Source: Saccharothrix sp. NRRL B-16314 (lineage in GTDB: Bacteria > Actinomycetota > Actinomycetes > Mycobacteriales > Pseudonocardiaceae). From it: a stretch of 64,000 nt of DNA. This document shows positions 45,904-52,449 of this stretch, one piece after another. Location: positions 124,001-188,000 of the forward strand of contig NZ_JNXC01000003.1 of NCBI RefSeq assembly GCF_000716595.1. Reading direction: 5' to 3'. The notes beneath the pieces are model-generated. The model was not told the DNA's origin and did no database searches. It was given only the letters and a program-made list of their open reading frames with translations. A program made the translations under genes and the position numbers. Numbering within the stretch: the first letter of the stretch is position 1; each line of letters starts with the position of its first letter.

Positions 45904-46341
45904 TCACCGCGGCGCCGGGTCGGCGAGTCTGCGTAACAACGGGGTGGCGCATCTGAGCGCTTCCCGCTCCTCCGCGGACAGCCGGGAAAGCCTCTCCGAC
46001 AACAACTCCGCCTCGCCGTGCGCCAATGATAGGACGGTGTCCCGCCCGAGGACGGTCAGCTCGACGATGGTGGCCCGCCCGTCGGCGGGATCGGATTCGC
46101 GGCGCACCAACCCACCGGATTCGAGGCCCGTGACCACCGTGGTCGCCGTCGGCTGCGAGCACAGCGCGCGCACCGCGATCTCGCCGATCCGCATCGGTCC
46201 CTTCGACGCGAGTTCCGCGAGCACCAGCAGTTGCGTGGGCTGGAGCCGCCGAACGGACGAGGACTGGCGCAGGCTCCGGATCAGCCGGTGCACGGCGACC
46301 ACGAGTTGTAACGCGTCCTGATTGGTCAGGCTGGTGGTCAT
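45904..46341 (-). CDS. MarR-family transcriptional regulator
   Basis: 145 residues. Winged helix with PMRIGEIAVRALCSQPTATTVVTGLESGGLVRRESDPADGRATIVELT, the classic MarR recognition helix and DxRxxxxxLT wing. ATG at 46341 has GAGGAGG 4 nt upstream. Two palindromes sit within 50 bp of the start, so autorepression is likely. Ligand unknown. Confidence 0.88.
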   Translation of the reverse strand: MTTSLTNQDALQLVVAVHRLIRSLRQSSSVRRLQPTQLLVLAELASKGPMRIGEIAVRALCSQPTATTVVTGLESGGLVRRESDPADGRATIVELTVLGRDTVLSLAHGEAELLSERLSRLSAEEREALRCATPLLRRLADPAPR

Positions 46342-46355
46342 CAGACCTCCTCGTG

Positions 46356-46372
46356 GCTCACTGTGAGTGAGC
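46356..46372. promoter_or_regulatory. operator 1 of the MarR gene
   Basis: GCTCACT-GTG-AGTGAGC: perfect 7-bp arms with a 3-nt centre (17 bp), 14 bp before the MarR ATG. Size fits a MarR dimer. Confidence 0.65.
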
Positions 46373-46376
46373 AAGT

Positions 46377-46390
46377 GTCCGAATTCGGAC
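46377..46390. promoter_or_regulatory. operator 2 of the MarR gene
   Basis: GTCCGAATTCGGAC is a perfect 14-bp palindrome 4 bp from operator 1. Confidence 0.55.
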
Positions 46391-46461
46391 GAGACATTCG
46401 CACTATCGCAGTACAGCTGTCCAGTGCATGGATTCATTCGCACCCGGATGTACTCACGCTT

Positions 46462-46477
46462 TCCGCATGGATGCGGA
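46462..46477. promoter_or_regulatory. palindrome between the MarR and kdpE genes
   Basis: TCCGCAT-GG-ATGCGGA (7-bp arms). It lies about 118 bp before kdpE; a further GTTCG-C-CGAAC lies nearer that gene. Confidence 0.4.
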
Positions 46478-46594
46478 GAGGAGTCCGGCAGAACGGCTAA
46501 AAGGTGTTCGGCTGCGCGTCAAGGGAACGTCAGGAAGTTCGCCGAACGTAGTCGACCGCGGTGTCGCCGCCCGTTCCGGGCGTAGTGTCTCAGC

Positions 46595-47272
46595 GTGACA
46601 AAGGTGCTGGTGGTCGATGACGAGCCGCAGATCGTGCGGACGTTGCGGATCAACCTGTCGGCCCGCGGCTACTCGGTCCTGACCGCGCACGACGGCACGA
46701 CGGCGCTCGAAGTGGCGGCCGAGGGCAAGCCGGACGTGGTCGTGCTCGACCTGGGCCTGCCCGACGTGGACGGCACCGCCGTGATCACGGGCCTGCGCGG
46801 CTGGACCACCGTGCCGATCATCGTGCTGTCCGCGCGGGTCGACTCCGCGGACAAGGTGCAGGCGCTGGACGCGGGCGCCGACGACTACGTGACGAAGCCG
46901 TTCGGGATGGACGAGCTGCTGGCCCGGCTGCGGGCCGCGGTGCGCCGCTCGGCGGTCGTGGAGGGTGAGGACGCGGTCGTGGAGACGGCGTCGTTCACCG
47001 TGGACCTGGCGGCGAAGAAGGTGCGGCGGGACGGCGCCGAGGTGCACCTGACGCCGACCGAGTGGGGCCTGCTGGAGATCCTGGCCCGCAACCGGGGCCG
47101 GCTGGTGGCGCAGAAGCAGCTGCTCCAGGACGTGTGGGGTCCGGCGTACGAGAAGGAGACCCACTACCTGCGGGTGTACCTGGCCCAGCTGCGGCGCAAG
47201 CTGGAGCCGGAGCCCGCGCATCCCCGGCACCTGGTGACCGAGCCGGGGATGGGCTACCGCTTCGAGCCGTGA
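46595..47272 (+). CDS. kdpE: OmpR-family response regulator, KdpE-like
   Basis: 225 residues. Receiver domain 1-120 with DDE start, phospho-acceptor Asp in VVVLDLGLPDVDG near residue 52, Lys in VTKPFG. Winged-helix domain 130-225 with LTPTEWGLLEILARNRGRLV and HYLRVYLAQLRRKLE, close to KdpE. No sensor kinase or kdpFABC genes lie in the window, so it is orphan here. It could respond to potassium or have been reassigned. Confidence 0.8.
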   Translation: MTKVLVVDDEPQIVRTLRINLSARGYSVLTAHDGTTALEVAAEGKPDVVVLDLGLPDVDGTAVITGLRGWTTVPIIVLSARVDSADKVQALDAGADDYVTKPFGMDELLARLRAAVRRSAVVEGEDAVVETASFTVDLAAKKVRRDGAEVHLTPTEWGLLEILARNRGRLVAQKQLLQDVWGPAYEKETHYLRVYLAQLRRKLEPEPAHPRHLVTEPGMGYRFEP

Positions 47273-47276
47273 CGGT

Positions 47277-48380
47277 TCAGCCCGTCGGCAGGGTCGGGTG
47301 GCGCTCGAACACGAGCGTGGCGCGGCACACGAGTTCCTTGTAGAACGCCGCCTTCCGGCCGGTGAGGACGCTCTCCTTGGGGCTGTCGTCGGCGTTGACG
47401 AACTGGATCAGCCCGTCCCGGCGGCCCAGGCTGACGCACTGCTGGACGTACCGGAAGTCGATCGGGGCCGGCTGCTCGCCGTCGAGCCGCTTCGCCAGGC
47501 CCCGCAGGGCCTTCTGCGCCGTCGGCAGACCGGTCGCGCACGCCATCCGGAGTTCCAGCCCGTCCGACCGCTTGATCGCGGCGGCGTCGCCGATGCCCAT
47601 GACGTCCGGGTGGGAGGTCGACGTGAGGGTCCGGTCCACCACCATCCGGCCGTGGTCGTCGACCGCGAACCCGGCCCGCGCCGCCAGGTCCGGCACGCGG
47701 AAGCCCGCCGTCCACACGACCGCGTCGGCGGCGATCCGCTCACCGCCGTCGAGCACCAAGCCGTCGGGGCGGACCTCACCGACGTTCGCGTGGTCGCGCA
47801 CCCGGACGCCCAGCCGGTCGAACGTCCGGCGCAGGTGCTGCCTGCCCTTCTCCGAGAAGGACTGGCCGAGACCGCCCCCGGTGACCAGCAGGACGTCCAG
47901 GTCCGGGCGCGACTCGGCCAGTTCGGCGGCGGTCTCGATCCCGGTCAGCCCACCGCCGGTGACGGCGACCGTGCGCGCGTTCCCGAGGGCCGCGGCCAGC
48001 CGCTGGGCGTCTTCCAGGGTGGACACCGCGTGCGCGTGTTCGGCGGCGCCGGGGACGCCGTCCAGGTTCGCCTCGCTGCCGACGGCGTAGATCAGCCGGT
48101 CGTAGGACAGCATCCGGTCGGTGAGCTGGAGCTTGCGGGCGTCGGGGTCGATGTCGGTCACGCGGTCCACCACCAGCTCGACGCCGGTGCCCTTCACGAG
48201 GTCGGCGAGCGGCAGGTCGCGCAACGACTGCCCGGTGGCGAACTGGTGGAGCCTGATCCGCTCCACGAACCGGTCCCGCGCGTTGACCAGGGTGACGCGG
48301 GAATCGGTCCACTTCGCGGCCAGCTTGGCCGCGGCCAATCCCGCGTAACCCGCTCCGACCACCACGATGTGCTCTGTCAT
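47277..48380 (-). CDS. NDH-2-like NAD(P)/FAD oxidoreductase
   Basis: 367 residues, pyridine nucleotide-disulfide oxidoreductase fold. First dinucleotide motif VVGAGYAGLAAAKLA at residue 6, second AVTGGGLTGIETAAELA near 145, and the FAD-contact block DVMGIGDAAAI near 280. No redox CxxC. Resembles type II NADH:quinone dehydrogenases and related FAD oxidoreductases. Convergent with kdpE, 4 bp apart. ATG at 48380. Confidence 0.82.
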   Translation of the reverse strand: MTEHIVVVGAGYAGLAAAKLAAKWTDSRVTLVNARDRFVERIRLHQFATGQSLRDLPLADLVKGTGVELVVDRVTDIDPDARKLQLTDRMLSYDRLIYAVGSEANLDGVPGAAEHAHAVSTLEDAQRLAAALGNARTVAVTGGGLTGIETAAELAESRPDLDVLLVTGGGLGQSFSEKGRQHLRRTFDRLGVRVRDHANVGEVRPDGLVLDGGERIAADAVVWTAGFRVPDLAARAGFAVDDHGRMVVDRTLTSTSHPDVMGIGDAAAIKRSDGLELRMACATGLPTAQKALRGLAKRLDGEQPAPIDFRYVQQCVSLGRRDGLIQFVNADDSPKESVLTGRKAAFYKELVCRATLVFERHPTLPTG

Positions 48381-48450
48381 TGTTCCCGTCCTTTCGTCAA
48401 GGGGGGAGCGAGACGGAAGGCGTGGTGGTGACGGGATTAAGGTGTGAACC

Positions 48451-48981
48451 GTGTCACAAGTTTCGGTGGTCCACACCTGGCAGTTGCCCGAGTCCGCGAT
48501 CGTCGCCGTCCGGAAACTGCTCGACGAGGCGTTCGACGGCGATTTCGGCGCGGAGGACTGGGAGCACACCCTCGGCGGCGTGCACGCCCTGGTCCGGGAC
48601 GGCGACGAGCTGATCGGCCACGGCGCGGTCGTGCAGCGCCGGCTGCTGCACGCGGGCCGGGCGCTGCGGGCCGGTTACGTGGAGGGCGTCGCGGTGCGGG
48701 CGGACCGGCGCCGTCAGGGCGTCGGCGGGGTGGTGATGGCGGCCCTGGAGGACGTCGTGCGGGGCGCGTACGACATCGGCGCTCTCAGCGCGTCGGAGGA
48801 CGCGTTGGAGTTCTACGCGGCGCGCGGGTGGCAGCGGTGGCGGGGCAGGACGTTCGCGCTGACGCCCGTCGGGACCGAGCGGACCGAGGAGGAGGACGAC
48901 GGGGTGTTCGTCCTGCCGGTCGTGCCGCTCGACCTGACCGGGGACCTCACCTGCGACTGGCGTGACGGGGACCTCTGGTAG
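48451..48981 (+). CDS. aac(2')-I: aminoglycoside 2'-N-acetyltransferase, AAC(2')-I family
   Basis: 176 residues. Colinear with mycobacterial AAC(2')-Ic: GDFGAEDWEHTLGGVHALV, HGAVVQRRLL, GYVEGVAVRADRRRQGVG (acetyl-CoA loop), MRGAY-like VRGAYDIGALSAS, FYAARGWQRWRG, DDGVFVLPV and the C-terminal CDWRDGDLW. Members acetylate the 2'-amino group of gentamicin/kanamycin-type drugs and may have a native role in the mycobacterial host. Codon use matches neighbours and there is no mobile element, so it looks intrinsic. Activity is unproven. Confidence 0.88.
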   Translation: MSQVSVVHTWQLPESAIVAVRKLLDEAFDGDFGAEDWEHTLGGVHALVRDGDELIGHGAVVQRRLLHAGRALRAGYVEGVAVRADRRRQGVGGVVMAALEDVVRGAYDIGALSASEDALEFYAARGWQRWRGRTFALTPVGTERTEEEDDGVFVLPVVPLDLTGDLTCDWRDGDLW

Positions 48982-48987
48982 CGGGCA

Positions 48988-49479
48988 CTACGGCCCGGTC
49001 GTCGTGGCCGTGGTGGTGACCGAGGAGGACTGGGACGTCGAGGGCGCGGAGGACGTCGGCGGGTTGCTCGACGGCTGGGAAGTGGACGTCCGGGTGGTCG
49101 GCTGAGGCCCCTCCGTCGTCGTCGTGGTCGACTCCGCCGTCGACCCGATCGGCTGCTCGGCCTCTTGCCCGCCCGGGTGCGGCTGCGGCTGGGGAGCCTG
49201 TTCCTCGTGCTTCGAGCCGGGTTGGGAGCGCTGCTTCGCGGCCACCTGGGTGGACACGGTGACCACCACCGTCGCGGTCCGGCCGTTCGGCAGCTGGGTC
49301 ACCGACGTCGCCTGCTTCGCTTCGGTCCGGAGGTCCGGTGGACCGGGCGTCGGCTCGTTCGGGGCCAGCATCGACGCGAAGGCCGCGATCGCGGTGGCCA
49401 CGACGACGCCGCCCGCGGCGAGCAGCACCAGCGACGGGAACTTCTGCTTCGGCGCCGCTTGGGGGTCTTCCTCGAACAC
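48988..49479 (-). CDS. membrane-anchored Thr/Ser/Pro-rich protein
   Basis: 163 residues. Short cytoplasmic N-terminus, one transmembrane helix about residues 16-40, then an extracytoplasmic region with RTATVVVTVSTQVAA and a low-complexity C-terminal half of Thr, Ser, Gln and Pro. No known domain. It resembles the next gene in layout, and both may be related wall-spanning stalk proteins. Confidence 0.65.
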   Translation of the reverse strand: MFEEDPQAAPKQKFPSLVLLAAGGVVVATAIAAFASMLAPNEPTPGPPDLRTEAKQATSVTQLPNGRTATVVVTVSTQVAAKQRSQPGSKHEEQAPQPQPHPGGQEAEQPIGSTAESTTTTTEGPQPTTRTSTSQPSSNPPTSSAPSTSQSSSVTTTATTTGP

Positions 49480-49561
49480 ACCATCTCCCTGTGGGAAACC
49501 CGGTTGGGATGGTCACGTGTTCGGGTTATCGGCCCGGCGGGCCGGACTCCTCAATCATTCG

Positions 49562-49595
49562 AACGGTCCTCCACCCGATGGTGTGGAGGACCGTT
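49562..49595 (-). terminator. hairpin between the two Thr-rich genes
   Basis: AACGGTCCTCCAC / GTGGAGGACCGTT, 13 bp perfect, 8-nt loop, 21 nt after the stop of the minus-strand gene at 49616. No clear U-tract. Confidence 0.65.
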
Positions 49596-49615
49596 ACCCG
49601 CTCCGGACGACCTCG

Positions 49616-50137
49616 TTACGCCCCGCTCGGCGGATCGGCCGGCACCGTGGTCGTCGTGGGCGGCGCCACCGTCGTGGTGGTGGTCGGTGGGGGCGTGGTC
49701 GTGGGGACCGTGGTCGTCGTGGTCGTCGTGTTCACGGGGGGCTTCGCGGTGGTCGTCGGCTGCGGCTGCGGCTGGGGGTCGTCCACCGTGGTGGTCGTGG
49801 TGGTGCCGTCCGGCCTGGTCACCGTGGTGATGCGGGTGCGGCGCGACGGAGTCGTGGTGGTCGTCTCGGTCGTCGTCGTGGTGGTCTCGGTCGTCGTGGT
49901 CGGGCTGATCGACGACAGCGAGGACGTGCGGGAGGGCGCGGTGGTGCTGCTGCGCGAGACGACGTCCTCGACGGGCAGTTGGCCCGCCGGCGACGCGTCC
50001 GTGCTCGCGCCCGCGAAGGACGCGACGGTCGCGAAGATCGTCGACACGGCGACACCGGACGCGGCCAGCAGCACGTGTGGCGACACGCGCGGTCGGGTGC
50101 GCTCGGGCTCCGGGGTCTCGTACAACGGTTCTCCCAA
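49616..50137 (-). CDS. membrane-anchored Thr-rich protein
   Basis: 173 residues. Transmembrane helix about 21-43, then almost pure Thr/Ser/Pro stretches (TTTTETTTTTTE-like) broken by RRTRITTVTRPDGTTTTTTVDD and PQPQPQP. The region is likely extended and possibly O-mannosylated. No domain recognised. It starts 13 nt after the CAP-domain gene on the same strand, so the two are coupled. Confidence 0.65.
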   Translation of the reverse strand: MGEPLYETPEPERTRPRVSPHVLLAASGVAVSTIFATVASFAGASTDASPAGQLPVEDVVSRSSTTAPSRTSSLSSISPTTTTETTTTTTETTTTTPSRRTRITTVTRPDGTTTTTTVDDPQPQPQPTTTAKPPVNTTTTTTTVPTTTPPPTTTTTVAPPTTTTVPADPPSGA

Positions 50138-50150
50138 TGTCGTGGCTTCT

Positions 50151-50873
50151 CTACCAGCCGAAGTTCTGGGTCCAGGTCCAGGCTCGGGTGTCCAGTCCCA
50201 CGCCGATGGTGGTGAACCCGCAGTTCAGGATGTTGCGCCGGTGCCCGTCCGAGTTCATCCAGGAGTTCATGACCTGCTCGGCGGAGCGCTGCCCCTTGGC
50301 GATGTTCTCCCCGCCGGGGCTCGGGTAGCCCGCCGCGCGCATCCGCTCGGCGAAGTCCACGCCCTCGGGGGTGGTGTGCGAGAAGTAGCCGCGCTCGGCC
50401 ATGTCGGTGCTGTGGCCCTGCGCCGCCTTGACGACCCGGTCGTCCACCTTCAGCGGCTTGCAGCCGGCCAGGTCGCGCGCCTCGTTCACCAGCGCCAGGA
50501 CCTGCTGGGCCTGCGGCACGTCGGCGGGCGGCGGCGTCGTGGTGGGCTCGGGTGACGGCTCCGGCGTCGTGGTGGTCGTGGTTGGGGCCGTCGTGGTCGT
50601 GGTGGTCGGCTCGGCCGTCGTCGTCGAGGTGGTGGTCGCGGGCGGCGGCGGCGCCTGGGTGGTCGGCCGGACCTCCGGCTCACGGGTCGGGGCGGGCAGG
50701 CCGACACCGCCGGCGCCGATGTTGTCCGCACCCGTGCTCTGTGCTGCGCTTTCCCCGACGAACGGGGCGAGCCGGCCCGGGTCGGCGAAGGCGACGCCGG
50801 TCGCACCGGCCGCACCGAGGAGCAGGCCGACGAGTCCCCCGATCACCGATCGGTTACCGCGCCGTGCTGTCAC
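50151..50873 (-). CDS. CAP/SCP-domain secreted protein with Thr/Pro stalk
   Basis: 240 residues. Signal or anchor helix about 10-32, Pro/Thr-rich linker about 60-115, then a CAP domain about 120-240: QVLALVNEARDLAGCKPL, AAQGHSTDMAERGYFSHTTPEG, GENIAKGQRSAEQVMNSWMNSDGHRRNIL, IGVGLDT, TQNFGW. His residues of the CAP cleft are present. Actinobacterial CAP proteins act at the cell envelope; activity is unknown. GTG at 50873 is tentative. Confidence 0.82.
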   Translation of the reverse strand: MTARRGNRSVIGGLVGLLLGAAGATGVAFADPGRLAPFVGESAAQSTGADNIGAGGVGLPAPTREPEVRPTTQAPPPPATTTSTTTAEPTTTTTTAPTTTTTTPEPSPEPTTTPPPADVPQAQQVLALVNEARDLAGCKPLKVDDRVVKAAQGHSTDMAERGYFSHTTPEGVDFAERMRAAGYPSPGGENIAKGQRSAEQVMNSWMNSDGHRRNILNCGFTTIGVGLDTRAWTWTQNFGW

Positions 50874-50910
50874 GGTCGCGCACCGTACCACTAACGGGTG
50901 AAATGACAGG

Positions 50911-51207
50911 ATGGCTGTTGTGGCTGGAGCAGAGCGAACCGTGCGCCTCACCGCTTGGGTGCGGGGTCACGTGCAGGGTGTCGGATTTCGGTGGTGGACC
51001 CGCGCACGGGCGCTTGAGCTGGGCCTTGTCGGTTCGGCGTCCAATCTCCGCGACGGCAGGGTCGAGGTGAACGCGGAGGGTGCGGAAGCGGCGTGCCGGG
51101 AATTGCTGGTTGCACTCCGTTCGGGCGATACCCCCGGCCGGGTGGACTCGATCGTGGAACGTTGGTCGGAGGCCCGCGGCGGGCTGAACGGTTTCGTCGA
51201 ACGTTGA
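50911..51207 (+). CDS. acyP: acylphosphatase
   Basis: 98 residues. [18 protein letters not shown] (catalytic Arg near residue 24) and [17 protein letters not shown] (catalytic Asn) are diagnostic. Hydrolyses acyl phosphates. Located before smc as in mycobacteria (Rv2922A). ATG at 50911 or GTG at 50920 are both possible; the latter has better ribosome-site spacing. Confidence 0.93.
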   Translation: MAVVAGAERTVRLTAWVRGHVQGVGFRWWTRARALELGLVGSASNLRDGRVEVNAEGAEAACRELLVALRSGDTPGRVDSIVERWSEARGGLNGFVER

Positions 51208-51222
51208 ACGCCGAACGGCCCG

Positions 51223-51747
51223 GTGGCGTACTACTTCGATGTGGACCGTGGCGAAGATGTCGTCAGGCAGCTGTACGGCCGTTGGCGCGGCCCGCTGCAC
51301 GGCTACGTCCTGCGTCTGGTCGGCGGTGACCACCAGCACGCCGAGGACGTGGTCCAGGAGACGCTGCTGCGCGCCTGGCGGCACGCCGACGAGCTGACAC
51401 CCGCCGACGCGGGGCCGTGGCTCTACACGGTGGCCAGGAACCTGGTCATCTCCGGCTTCCGCAAGCGCGGCGGGCGCAACTCGGAGGTGCCGATCGAGCC
51501 CGGTGACCTGCCGCCGGTCGCGGACGAGGTGGACCACGTCCTGCAGAGCTGGCAGGTCGCCGAGGCCCTGCGCGCCCTGAGCGCCGACCACCGCAACGTG
51601 GTCGTCGAGCTGTACTACCGGCGGCGTTCGGTCGCCGAGGCGGCCACGGTGCTCGGCATCCCGCCCGGCACGGTCAAGTCGCGCTGCTTCTACGCCCTGC
51701 GCGCGTTGCGCGACGCGCTGGAGGAGCGGGGGGTCACGGAGTCATGA
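51223..51747 (+). CDS. ECF sigma factor
   Basis: 174 residues. Sigma2 region DAEDVVQETLLRAWRH-type block (HAEDVVQETLLRAWRH) near residue 40, sigma4 helix-turn-helix EAATVLGIPPGTVKSRCFYALRALR near 145. The stop overlaps the ATG of the zinc anti-sigma gene (ATGA), the arrangement of SigL/RslA- and SigK-type pairs. It probably controls its own operon and envelope or oxidative functions; regulon unknown. Confidence 0.92.
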   Translation: MAYYFDVDRGEDVVRQLYGRWRGPLHGYVLRLVGGDHQHAEDVVQETLLRAWRHADELTPADAGPWLYTVARNLVISGFRKRGGRNSEVPIEPGDLPPVADEVDHVLQSWQVAEALRALSADHRNVVVELYYRRRSVAEAATVLGIPPGTVKSRCFYALRALRDALEERGVTES

Positions 51748-52391
51748 GCTGCGCCCAGACCGTCGCGCTCGGCGCGTACCTGCTCGGCTCCCTCGACCCG
51801 GCGGAGCGGTCGTCGTTCGAGCGGCACGTGCGGGGCTGTTCCACCTGCCGCCGGGAGATGGTGCGGCTCGCGCCGCTGCCGGGGCTGCTCAGCCAGGTCC
51901 AGCTGTCGGACCTGGAACTGCCGTTCGAGGACCCGGGGCTTGAACCGGACCTGTGGCCGTTGCCGGTGGCGGCGGAACCCGAGCCGCCGGCACCGCGCAA
52001 GCGGCGGTTGTCGCTGCTGGTCGGCGCGGCGGTCCTGGCGGTGCTCGTCACCCTGGCCGCGGTGCTGGTGCCGCGGTTGACCGGCGACGACGGTCCCGCC
52101 ACCGTGACGTGGCACGCGACCGACGGCACCTCCGGCGTGGTGGCCAGCGCGGACCTCGTCGGCAAGTCCTGGGGCACCGAGCTGTGGATGAAGATCGAGA
52201 ACATGCCCGAGGGCGTGCGGTGCATGCTGGTCGTGCACGACCGCGCCGGGCGCACCGAGATCGGCGGCTGGTGGAGCACCGACCACGCGCCGGACGAGCG
52301 CATCCCCGGCTCGACCTCGTTCCCGGTGGACCGGATCGAACGGCTCGACCTGGTCGTCGACAAGCAGGTGCTGGTCTCGGTTCGGCCGTGA
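51744..52391 (+). CDS. zinc-binding anti-sigma factor, membrane anchored
   Basis: 215 residues. ZAS motif HVRGCSTC near residue 28 (His-x3-Cys-x2-Cys), linker, one transmembrane helix about 88-110, then an extracytoplasmic domain (TVTWHATDGTSGVVASADLVG...). It sequesters the preceding sigma factor and would release it on a redox or envelope signal. Translationally coupled to the sigma gene. Confidence 0.9.
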   Translation: MSCAQTVALGAYLLGSLDPAERSSFERHVRGCSTCRREMVRLAPLPGLLSQVQLSDLELPFEDPGLEPDLWPLPVAAEPEPPAPRKRRLSLLVGAAVLAVLVTLAAVLVPRLTGDDGPATVTWHATDGTSGVVASADLVGKSWGTELWMKIENMPEGVRCMLVVHDRAGRTEIGGWWSTDHAPDERIPGSTSFPVDRIERLDLVVDKQVLVSVRP

Positions 52392-52449
52392 TCCCGCTGG
52401 TCAGCGTGCCTACGACGTCTCAGGCGCCCGCACGGGTACGCTGCCCCGC

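Noticed and set aside
49616..50000. DNA microsatellite in GTGGTC runs
   Set aside because: It is the reverse strand of Thr-rich codons within an intact gene, with mixed synonymous codons rather than exact DNA repeats.
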